15,013 nucleotides of DNA from an uncultured Erysipelotrichaceae bacterium (GTDB taxonomy: Bacteria; Bacillota_I; Bacilli_A; Erysipelotrichales; Erysipelotrichaceae), in NCBI GenBank assembly GCA_900314345.1, contig OMUX01000070.1, positions 1 to 15,013 of the forward strand, given 5' to 3'. Shown piece after piece: positions 7,205 to 13,428 of the stretch; within the stretch, counting starts at the first letter, position 1; each line of letters opens with the position of its first letter. The notes beneath the pieces were generated by a model. The model saw only the letters and a list, made by a program, of their open reading frames with translations. It ran no database searches and was not told where the DNA came from. Made by a program: the position numbers and the translations under genes.

Positions 7205-7241
7205 AAGGACTGCTGATCCGGAAACGGAAAGGCAGTCTTTT
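7205..7241 (+). terminator. Terminator of recA
   Basis: The outer stem is AAGGACTGC (7205-7213) with GCAGTCTTT (7232-7240, one G-U), and an inner TCCG-GAAA-CGGA hairpin lies between. TTTTC follows. It begins 5 bases after the recA stop. Confidence 0.7.
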
Positions 7242-7324
7242 CGTATGCAAAAAACGTAAACAGTGAAAACACGCATGACCATGCGGTTTTCCTCTCATCC
7301 CGCGCCTGGTGTATGCGCTTTCCA

Positions 7325-7354
7325 TTGGGCAAAACAGTTGACTGCGTGTATAAT
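7325..7354 (+). promoter_or_regulatory. Probable rny promoter
   Basis: A perfect TATAAT (7349-7354) sits 49 bases upstream of the rny ATG, in the gap after the recA terminator. The best -35 is TTGGGC (7325-7330, 18-base spacing). A closer TTGACT at 7338-7343 is only 5 bases from the -10 and cannot pair with it. Confidence 0.55.
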
Positions 7355-7403
7355 CTTTCGTGAGAGTGATCTCAAACACACAGACAATGGAGGAAAGATC
7401 AAT

Positions 7404-9011
7404 ATGATGAATGTTATCGTTCCTGTCATTGCTGGCGTTGCCGGTATTGTGATCGGAATCATCATCATGACGATTTCGAACAAGTCCGGGCTGAGCCGTT
7501 CCAGGACGGAAGCCCAGACAATTCTCGACGAAAGCAAGGCGAAAGCCGAGACGATTATCTCTGAAAGCCAGACAAAGGCTGACAATATCGTCTCACAGGC
7601 AAAGATCGACGCTCAGCAGAAGACATTTGAGGCCAAGGAAAAGGCCGATGCCCAGCTGAAGAGTGCCGAGGCCGTGATCAACCAGCGCAAGGAAAAGCTG
7701 CAGCAGGCCGAGAATGACTACGCCCGCCGCAAGGACAGACTGGAAGACCGCGTTGAAAACCTGAATGCCAAGGAGAAGAAGCTCGACGAGACACAGAAGC
7801 TCGCCGATGACAAGCTGGCCAACCTCAGCAAGATGCAGGAGGAACTTCAGAACCGCATTGATGAGCAGATCTCCGTACTGGAAAAGGCTGCGAGCCTGAG
7901 CCAGGAGGATGCGAAGAAGGAACTCATGGATGCCGTCGCGAAGAAGAGCGAAAAGGATGTTGCAGAGTTCCTGCATGAACAGGATGAACTGGCGCAGGAA
8001 AAGGCGGCAGACAATGCCCGCAACATCATCGCCACAGCAATCCAGAGATATTCCCAGGAAGAGACGATCGACCGTACGGTTTCTGTCGTAACGCTTCCCA
8101 ATGAGGATATGAAGGGACGCATCATCGGCCGTGAGGGAAGAAACATCAAGGCCATTGAGCAGGCAACCGGCGTCGATCTGATCATCGACGATACACCGGA
8201 TGTCATCACGATTTCCTGCTTCAACCCGATCCGCCGTGAGATTGCAAGACAGTCTCTGGAAATCCTCATGAAGGACGGCAGGATCCAGCCGGGAAGGATT
8301 GAGGAAGTCGTCAACAAGGTAACCAAGGAACTCGATGAGTCCATCATGAAGATCGGTGATGAAGCCGTCTTCAACCTGGGCATCAACCGTCTGCCGAAGG
8401 AACTGACGAAGCTGGTCGGACGTCTGCGCTTCCGTTACAGCTATGGCCAGAACTGCCTGCAGCATTCCATCGAGGTGGCAACATTTGCCGGCATCATGGC
8501 CGCAGAGCTCGGTCTCAACCAGCAGCTTGCCAAGCGTGCAGGTCTATTGCATGACATCGGCAAGGCCGTGGACTTCGAGCAGGAAGGCAGCCATGTGGAG
8601 CTTGGCGGCAAGCTTGCAAGGAAGTACGGCGAGAATGCCATTGTTGTCAATGCCATCGAAAGCCATCATGGCGATACGGAACCGGAAGACATCATTGCCG
8701 TGCTCGTCGCTGCAGCAGACACGCTGTCCGCTGCCCGCCCGGGTGCCCGCTATGAGTCCATGGAGAACTATATCGAGCGTCTCGATCAGCTGGAGAAGAT
8801 CGCACAGTCCTATGACGGTGTGGAAAGGGCATTTGCCATCCAGGCCGGCCGTGAGGTACGCGTGATGGTCAAGCCGGAGAAGATCGATGATGTGACCATG
8901 GTCAAGATTGCCCATGACATCAAGGACAGAATCGAGAACGAACTGACCTATCCAGGCCAGATCAAGGTAACCCTCATCCGTGAAGTCAGGGTTCAGGAAG
9001 TTGCACAGTAA
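7404..9011 (+). CDS. rny: Ribonuclease Y
   Basis: A 535-aa membrane-anchored endoribonuclease that starts decay of many mRNAs in Bacillota; family members are about 520 aa. Residues about 3-25 form the transmembrane anchor (IVPVIAGVAGIVIGIIIMTI). Residues about 30-200 are a long charged coiled coil rich in Glu, Lys and Ala. The KH RNA-binding domain follows with GRIIGREGRNIKAIE (238-252), then the HD domain with catalytic His383-Asp384 in LLHDIGKA and a downstream ESHHGD block. All key motifs are intact. ATG at 7404 is chosen because GGAGG (7389-7393) has good spacing; the open frame further upstream crosses the promoter and encodes nothing family-like. ymdB follows after 9 bases, the conserved rny-ymdB pairing. 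Confidence 0.97.
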   Translation: MMNVIVPVIAGVAGIVIGIIIMTISNKSGLSRSRTEAQTILDESKAKAETIISESQTKADNIVSQAKIDAQQKTFEAKEKADAQLKSAEAVINQRKEKLQQAENDYARRKDRLEDRVENLNAKEKKLDETQKLADDKLANLSKMQEELQNRIDEQISVLEKAASLSQEDAKKELMDAVAKKSEKDVAEFLHEQDELAQEKAADNARNIIATAIQRYSQEETIDRTVSVVTLPNEDMKGRIIGREGRNIKAIEQATGVDLIIDDTPDVITISCFNPIRREIARQSLEILMKDGRIQPGRIEEVVNKVTKELDESIMKIGDEAVFNLGINRLPKELTKLVGRLRFRYSYGQNCLQHSIEVATFAGIMAAELGLNQQLAKRAGLLHDIGKAVDFEQEGSHVELGGKLARKYGENAIVVNAIESHHGDTEPEDIIAVLVAAADTLSAARPGARYESMENYIERLDQLEKIAQSYDGVERAFAIQAGREVRVMVKPEKIDDVTMVKIAHDIKDRIENELTYPGQIKVTLIREVRVQEVAQ

Positions 9012-9018
9012 TTCCTGA
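8993..9018 (+). promoter_or_regulatory. Hairpin around the ymdB ribosome-binding site
   Basis: A 7-bp inverted repeat (8993-8999 with 9012-9018, 12-base loop) spans the rny stop codon and ends 2 bases before the ymdB ATG. Its 5' arm contains AGGAA, the only Shine-Dalgarno-like sequence near ymdB. Ribosomes finishing rny would open it, which suggests translational coupling. Confidence 0.4.
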
Positions 9019-9020
9019 TC

Positions 9021-9803
9021 ATGAAGATTCTCTTTCTCGGTGACGTTGTCGCCAAAAGCGGCAGGGAATGCATCATCCGTCAGCTGGACAGCCTTAAGAA
9101 AGAATACGGGGCTGACTTTACCATCATCAACGGTGAGAATTCCGCACACGGGAAAGGAATTACCACCCGGATCTACCAATCGCTGACCGATGCCGGGGCA
9201 GACGTGATCACCTTAGGAAATCACGCCTTTGCCAAGGCGGAGATCATCGGCAAAGAGGAACAGTGTCCCTGGCTCATCCGGCCTTATAACTTAGCCGGAG
9301 CGAAGTCAGGAAGACCATATGTCATCAGGGAATGCAAGGGAAAGCGGATTGCCGTTGTGAACCTGCTTGGAAGCATCTTCATGGATGTCAGCGATGCTTC
9401 ACCGTTAGAGTCCATGGAGAAGATCCTTCCTGAGCTGGAAGACAGGGCAGACATCATCATTGTTGATCTGCATGCCGAGGCTACCAGTGAGAAGGAAATC
9501 TTCTTCCAGTATTTCAAGGACAGGGTAACAGCCGTCATCGGCACGCATACACACGTACAGACGGCAGACGAACAGGTGAAGGACGGCTGTGCCTACATCA
9601 GTGATGCAGGCATGTGCGGACCCTTCAACAGCATCCTTGGAAGAGATACCCAGGAAGTGATCGACCATATGGTCCACAGGACAAACACACATTACACACC
9701 AAGTGAAGCACCGTCCATGATCTGCGGTGTGCTGATCGGGGTGAATGAGGAAACAGGCAGAGCGGAATCCATTGTCCGGATTCAAAAGCGGCCGGAAGAA
9801 TGA
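9021..9803 (+). CDS. ymdB: YmdB-family metallophosphoesterase (2',3'-cyclic nucleotide phosphodiesterase)
   Basis: A 260-aa protein of the TIGR00282/YmdB calcineurin-like family. In Bacillus subtilis YmdB hydrolyses cyclic nucleotides, shows activity toward 2',3'-cAMP and affects biofilm and colony development. The dinuclear metal site is complete: Asp8 (FLGDVV), Glu39-Asn40 (NGEN), Asn67-His68 (LGNHAF), His151 (DLHAEA), and His176 and His178 (GTHTHVQ). The length fits the family (about 264). It lies 9 bases after rny, with no promoter between them and a weak ribosome-binding site inside a hairpin, so it is probably expressed only together with rny. The link is sensible because RNA breakdown releases 2',3'-cyclic ends and nucleotides, though a direct functional tie is an inference. 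Confidence 0.94.
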   Translation: MKILFLGDVVAKSGRECIIRQLDSLKKEYGADFTIINGENSAHGKGITTRIYQSLTDAGADVITLGNHAFAKAEIIGKEEQCPWLIRPYNLAGAKSGRPYVIRECKGKRIAVVNLLGSIFMDVSDASPLESMEKILPELEDRADIIIVDLHAEATSEKEIFFQYFKDRVTAVIGTHTHVQTADEQVKDGCAYISDAGMCGPFNSILGRDTQEVIDHMVHRTNTHYTPSEAPSMICGVLIGVNEETGRAESIVRIQKRPEE

Positions 9804-9811
9804 AACAGGTG

Positions 9812-9837
9812 AGACCAGGCGTGATGTCTGGTCTTTT
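9812..9837 (+). terminator. Terminator of the rny-ymdB operon
   Basis: A 9-bp stem with one G-U (9812-9820 with 9826-9834, loop GTGAT) is followed by TTTCTG. It starts 8 bases after the ymdB stop. Confidence 0.75.
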
Positions 9838-9861
9838 CTGATGCAAGGGAAACAGGAAACA

Positions 9862-9870
9862 TGCTATATT
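9862..9870 (+). promoter_or_regulatory. Extended -10 promoter for gpmI
   Basis: TGCTATATT is an extended -10 element 37 bases upstream of the gpmI ATG, directly after the ymdB terminator. No clear -35 is seen. Confidence 0.45.
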
Positions 9871-9907
9871 AAGTACGCAGTCTGAAAGACAAAGGAGAAA
9901 GCAATAT

Positions 9908-11494
9908 ATGAGCAAACCGGTAGTACTGGTGGTCATGGATGGTGTCGGCTGGACCGACAAGGACAACGGCAACGCTGTCATGCATTCCTACAAGCCCCAG
10001 ATCGATGAACTGATGACAAAGTGGCCGCATACCACAATCAAGGCAAGCGGCACGGCAGTCGGACTTCCCAGCGACAAGGATATGGGAAACTCCGAGGTCG
10101 GACACAATGCCCTTGGATGCGGACAGATCTATTCCCAGGGCGCAAAGCTGGTCAATGAGTCCATCGAAAGCGGTGCAATCTATAACAGTGATGCGTGGAA
10201 GAAGTCTGTTTCCTATGTGAAGGAACATGACGGAAAGCTGCATTTCATCGGTCTTCTCTCCGATGGAAACGTACATTCCAACATCTCCCATCTCATCGCC
10301 ATGGTGAAGGAAGCCAAGAAGGAAGGCATCAAGGAAGTCAGAGTCCATGCACTGCTTGACGGCCGTGATGTCCCGGAGACAAGCGCCCTGCAGTATGTGG
10401 ATCAGCTGGAGGATGTGTTCAAGGAACTCAACGATGACACATTCCATGGCTGCATCGCCTCTGGCGGCGGCCGTATGGTCATCACGATGGACCGTTATGA
10501 AGCGGACTGGTCCATGGTGGAAAAGGGCTGGCACATCCATGTCATGGGTGACGGAAGACAGTTTGCAAGCACAAAGGAAGCCATTGAAACATACCGTGCA
10601 GAAGGCAATTATACCGATCAGTATTTGCCGGGCTTCGTCATTGCCAAGGACGGCAAGCCGGTCGGAACCATCGATGACGGTGATTCCGTCATTCTCTACA
10701 ACTTCAGAGGCGACCGTGCCGTTGAGCTTTCCAAGGCATTTGACTACATGGACAAGGGCTTTGACAAGTTCCCGATGCCCAAGAAGCCGAAGGTATTCTA
10801 CTGCGGCATGCTGCAGTATGACGGTGATCTCAAGCTCCCGGACAACTTCCTTGTTGAGCCGCCGCACATCGAGCATACCCTCTCCGAGTTCCTGGTGAAC
10901 AAGGGCGTGAAGAGCTATGCATGCTCTGAAACACAGAAGTTCGGACACATGACATACTTCTGGAACGGCAACCGTTCCGAAAAGTTCTCTGATGAACTGG
11001 AAGACTGGGAGGAAGTTCCTTCCGACATCATCCCGTTTGATCAGAAGCCGTGGATGAAGGCTACGGAAGTCACGGAGAAGATGGAAGCTGCGATTGCCTC
11101 CGGCAAGTATCAGTTCCTGCGCTGCAACTATCCGAACGGCGATATGGTCGGCCATACCGGAAACTATGAAGCTACGATCATCGGTGTGGAATCCGTTGAC
11201 CTGAACCTGAAGCGCATCATGGATGCCTGCAGGAAGTATGATTACACGCTGCTGGTCATGGCAGACCACGGAAACTCCGATGAGATGTATGACAAGGGCA
11301 TGAATCCGGATGGAACACACAAGGCAAAGACTTCTCATTCCCTTGCACGTGTACCGTTTGCCGTATACAACGGACCGGAAGGCACAGAGGTAAAGGACGG
11401 AGACTTCGGCCTTGCCAATGTTGCGGCAACTGTCTGCGAGATCCTTGGCTACAAGGATTATCCAAAGCAGTGGCTGGAACCGATCATCAAGTAA
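9908..11494 (+). CDS. gpmI: 2,3-bisphosphoglycerate-independent phosphoglycerate mutase
   Basis: A 528-aa cytosolic glycolytic enzyme interconverting 3- and 2-phosphoglycerate with two divalent metal ions (usually Mn2+) and no bisphosphoglycerate cofactor. The alkaline-phosphatase-like core has Asp11 (VVMDGVG) and the phosphorylated nucleophile Ser62 in DMGNSEVGHNALG. The substrate-binding HAFLDGRD-like block is HALLDGRD. Late metal ligands include His416 (DMVGHTGNYE), Asp453-His454 (MADHGN) and the KTSHS block. All active-site motifs are intact. Blocks such as MDRYEADW, DQYLPGFVI, MLQYDGDLKLP and ACSETQKFGHMTYFWNGNRS resemble the plant/protist-like branch more than the Bacillus/E. coli branch, from memory. 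ATG at 9908 has AGGAG at good spacing. It is probably monocistronic. Confidence 0.97.
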   Translation: MSKPVVLVVMDGVGWTDKDNGNAVMHSYKPQIDELMTKWPHTTIKASGTAVGLPSDKDMGNSEVGHNALGCGQIYSQGAKLVNESIESGAIYNSDAWKKSVSYVKEHDGKLHFIGLLSDGNVHSNISHLIAMVKEAKKEGIKEVRVHALLDGRDVPETSALQYVDQLEDVFKELNDDTFHGCIASGGGRMVITMDRYEADWSMVEKGWHIHVMGDGRQFASTKEAIETYRAEGNYTDQYLPGFVIAKDGKPVGTIDDGDSVILYNFRGDRAVELSKAFDYMDKGFDKFPMPKKPKVFYCGMLQYDGDLKLPDNFLVEPPHIEHTLSEFLVNKGVKSYACSETQKFGHMTYFWNGNRSEKFSDELEDWEEVPSDIIPFDQKPWMKATEVTEKMEAAIASGKYQFLRCNYPNGDMVGHTGNYEATIIGVESVDLNLKRIMDACRKYDYTLLVMADHGNSDEMYDKGMNPDGTHKAKTSHSLARVPFAVYNGPEGTEVKDGDFGLANVAATVCEILGYKDYPKQWLEPIIK

Positions 11495-11505
11495 GATTCT
11501 GAAGC

Positions 11506-11536
11506 ACATGAAGGAGCCGCAAGGCTCCTTTCATGT
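11506..11536 (+). terminator. Terminator-like hairpin after gpmI
   Basis: A long stem pairs 11506-11518 with 11523-11536, with a GCAA tetraloop and one bulged T at 11531. The tail, TGTTCTG, is only moderately U-rich. It starts 11 bases after the gpmI stop. Confidence 0.6.
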
Positions 11537-11604
11537 TGTTCTGACATTGTCAGCTTTCTTCATTTTCCGCATGGTTGAGCGGAAATCTCGTGAAACTGTT
11601 ATCA

Positions 11605-11634
11605 TTGTCTAACCGTTGGGCAAGGTACTATAAT
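11605..11634 (+). promoter_or_regulatory. Promoter of the ferredoxin gene
   Basis: TTGTCT (11605-11610), an 18-base spacer and perfect TATAAT (11629-11634) lie 21 bases upstream of the ferredoxin ATG. The leader is therefore very short and holds only the ribosome-binding site. Confidence 0.65.
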
Positions 11635-11655
11635 TTCATCGAGGAGGACGTAATC

Positions 11656-11832
11656 ATGCCAGTAACAGTTGATAAGGATCTCTGCATCGGATGCGGTGCC
11701 TGCACAGGTGTCTGCCCGGTAACAGCACTGTCTCTTGATGAGAATGGCAAGTCCCAGTGCGATGAGGCAACATGCATCGATTGCCACACATGCATCGGTA
11801 CATGCCCGGTATCCGCAATTTCCGCTAAGTAA
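11656..11832 (+). CDS. Small 2[4Fe-4S] ferredoxin
   Basis: A 58-aa clostridial-type ferredoxin, a soluble low-potential electron carrier. It contains two CxxCxxCxxxCP motifs: Cys10, 13, 16, 20 and Cys40, 43, 46, 50, with the pseudo-twofold symmetry of the family. Cys35 is an extra ninth cysteine five residues before the second cluster. GAGGAGG (11641-11647) fixes ATG at 11656; the open frame upstream crosses the promoter. It has its own promoter and two terminators, so it is a single-gene unit. Partners (such as pyruvate:ferredoxin oxidoreductase or hydrogenase) cannot be told from this neighbourhood. MiaB next door also uses Fe-S clusters and needs electrons, but a specific link is speculation. 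Confidence 0.95.
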   Translation: MPVTVDKDLCIGCGACTGVCPVTALSLDENGKSQCDEATCIDCHTCIGTCPVSAISAK

Positions 11833-11846
11833 AAATCATTGCAAAG

Positions 11847-11870
11847 AAGCCGGCACTGCCGGTTTTCTTT
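11847..11870 (+). terminator. First terminator after the ferredoxin gene
   Basis: The stem AAGCCGG (11847-11853) pairs with CCGGTTT (11859-11865, one G-U), with loop CACTG and TTCTTT following. Confidence 0.65.
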
Positions 11871-11880
11871 TGGCACTGAC

Positions 11881-11903
11881 ACACACCTTCGGGTGTGTTT
11901 TTT
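11881..11903 (+). terminator. Second, tandem terminator after the ferredoxin gene
   Basis: A perfect 7-bp stem (11881-11887 with 11892-11898) closed by a stable TTCG tetraloop is followed by five more T. It insulates miaB from ferredoxin transcription. Confidence 0.8.
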
Positions 11904-11912
11904 ACATGGGTC

Positions 11913-11921
11913 TGCTATAAT
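11913..11921 (+). promoter_or_regulatory. Extended -10 promoter of miaB
   Basis: TGCTATAAT is a perfect extended -10 starting 10 bases after the T run of the upstream terminator and 26 bases before the miaB ATG. The -35 distance falls in the terminator stem, with no good -35 hexamer. Confidence 0.6.
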
Positions 11922-11947
11922 CTAATCCGCAATACGGAGCATAAGCA

Positions 11948-13369
11948 ATGAAGAATGATAACTATATCCTGCCGGATCACAGGGCAGAGGGAAGAAGAGG
12001 CGGTGAGGTATCCCGCTCCTTGTTCCATATGGAAGAAAAGCAGAAACATCTGGGTGAAGGAAAGACGTACTTCATCCGTACCTATGGCTGTGCAGCCAAT
12101 GTCAGGGACGGAGAGACAATCTCCGGCATTCTGGAAGAAATGGGATTCCACAGGGCATTGAACTATGAAGATGCGGATCTCATCATCTTCAATACGTGCG
12201 CAGTCCGCCATTCCAGCGAAGACCATGTCTTCGGCGAGATCGGCACGTTAAGACCGTTCAAGGAAGCACATCCCGACAAGATCATGGCACTGTGCGGCTG
12301 TATGGCCCAGGAGGAGTCTGTGGTAAAGCGGATCCTGAGCACCTATCCCCAGGTGGATCTGGTGTTCGGAACACATGATCTTGGAAGACTGCCGGGCTTA
12401 TTGGAAGATGCCATGTCCGGCAAGCGGACCATTGATGTACAGAGTAATCAGGGATCAATCATGGAGGACCTGCCGGTTTCAAGAAGCAGGAACTTCAAGG
12501 GATTCGTGAATATCTCCTATGGCTGCGACAAGTTCTGCACATACTGCATCGTTCCTTATACAAGAGGCACGGAGCGCAGCCGGAAGATGGAGTACATCCT
12601 GAAGGAAGTGGAAGACTTCAAGGCCAACGGCGGAAAAGAAGTCATGTTACTGGGCCAGAATGTCAATGCCTATGGCAAGGATCTTGGCATGGAGGATGGC
12701 TTCACGGAGTTACTGAAGAAGGTGGCGGAAACTGGTATCGACCGCATCCGCTTTGACTCTTCGCATCCGCGTGACTACAGCATCAGCACCATTGAGGCAA
12801 TGCGTGATTATCCCAATATCATGCCGGCCCTGCATCTGGCGGTGCAGTCTGGGAGCAACGAAATCCTCAGGAAGATGAACCGCGGATATACTGTAGAGCA
12901 GTATGAAAAGCTCTATGATGACATGAAGCGCATGATTCCCGACATCACATTCACCACAGATCTGATTGTCGGCTTCCCGGGTGAGACAGATACCCAGTTT
13001 GAAGAGACGCTTGCATTAGTCGACTACTGTCAGTTTGACGGTGTGTATGCCTTCATCTATTCTCAAAGGGAGGGAACCCCTGCCGCAGCCATGGAGGATG
13101 ATGTGTCGCTTCTTGTCAAGCAGCAGCGTCTTGCCGTTCTCAATGAGCGGATTTCAAAGTATGCAAGGAAGAACAATGAAGCCTGTGTGGGCAAGACCCT
13201 GGAGGTGCTGTGTGAAGGACCTTCAAAGAAACGGGCGGATGTCCTTGCGGGATACAGCAGGGAATTCAAGCTGGTCAACTTCACGGGAAAGGATATCAAG
13301 GCAGGGGATATCGTGAACGTCAGGATCAATGCCGCAAAAAGCTGGTCATTGGACGGGGAAGCACTGTAA
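11948..13369 (+). CDS. miaB: tRNA-2-methylthio-N6-dimethylallyladenosine synthase MiaB
   Basis: A 473-aa radical-SAM methylthiotransferase that adds the 2-methylthio group to i6A37 of tRNAs reading UNN codons. The N-terminal UPF0004 domain has the three cluster cysteines Cys48 (TYGCAAN), Cys84 (NTCAVR) and Cys118 (CGCMAQ). The radical-SAM CxxxCxxC is Cys193-Cys197-Cys200 (GCDKFCTYC), followed by IVPYTRGTERSR. The C-terminal TRAM RNA-binding domain spans about 411-473. The NTCAVR and IVPYTRG blocks point to MiaB rather than the MtaB or RimO paralogues. The usual YGCQMN segment reads YGCAAN here. A leader of about 38 residues precedes the first domain, as in some Bacillota. CGGAG with 8-base spacing supports ATG at 11948. 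Confidence 0.95.
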   Translation: MKNDNYILPDHRAEGRRGGEVSRSLFHMEEKQKHLGEGKTYFIRTYGCAANVRDGETISGILEEMGFHRALNYEDADLIIFNTCAVRHSSEDHVFGEIGTLRPFKEAHPDKIMALCGCMAQEESVVKRILSTYPQVDLVFGTHDLGRLPGLLEDAMSGKRTIDVQSNQGSIMEDLPVSRSRNFKGFVNISYGCDKFCTYCIVPYTRGTERSRKMEYILKEVEDFKANGGKEVMLLGQNVNAYGKDLGMEDGFTELLKKVAETGIDRIRFDSSHPRDYSISTIEAMRDYPNIMPALHLAVQSGSNEILRKMNRGYTVEQYEKLYDDMKRMIPDITFTTDLIVGFPGETDTQFEETLALVDYCQFDGVYAFIYSQREGTPAAAMEDDVSLLVKQQRLAVLNERISKYARKNNEACVGKTLEVLCEGPSKKRADVLAGYSREFKLVNFTGKDIKAGDIVNVRINAAKSWSLDGEAL

Positions 13370-13383
13370 AGCACAGTGTTTTC
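13359..13383 (+). terminator. Terminator-like hairpin overlapping the miaB stop codon
   Basis: The stem AAGCACTGT (13359-13367) pairs with ACAGTGTTT (13373-13381, one G-U), with loop AAAGC and TTTTC at the 3' end. The miaB TAA lies in the stem and loop, so a translating ribosome could weaken it. Partial read-through into the next gene is possible. Confidence 0.5.
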
Positions 13384-13387
13384 AGCG

Positions 13388-13393
13388 TATAAT
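13388..13393 (+). promoter_or_regulatory. -10 element of the RNase J-family gene
   Basis: A perfect TATAAT lies 35 bases upstream of the ATG at 13429. At 17-base spacing the -35 would be TGTAAA (13365-13370), which matches poorly and sits in the preceding hairpin. Confidence 0.45.
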
Positions 13394-13428
13394 AACTACA
13401 GAATGAATCAACAGGAGGAAATATCATA

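Noticed and set aside
7338-7354. TTGACT next to TATAAT upstream of rny as a promoter pair
   Set aside because: The two hexamers are only 5 bases apart, so they cannot both contact sigma factor. Only the TATAAT was kept, with a different -35.
6054-7379. A 441-codon open frame on the minus strand opposite recA
   Set aside because: It covers all of recA plus both flanking gaps, including the recA terminator. The product is Cys/His/Leu-rich with no known motif; it is a compositional shadow.
9869-11509. A 546-codon open frame on the minus strand opposite gpmI
   Set aside because: It is a shadow of the strongly supported gpmI gene. Its translation shows no recognisable family, it lacks a ribosome-binding site, and it arises from the codon bias of the plus-strand gene.
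11613-11634. The shared string TTGGGCAA before both the ferredoxin and rny -10 boxes as a common regulator site
   Set aside because: Its distance to the -10 differs (7 versus 17 bases or so) and there are only two copies, so chance is the simpler explanation.
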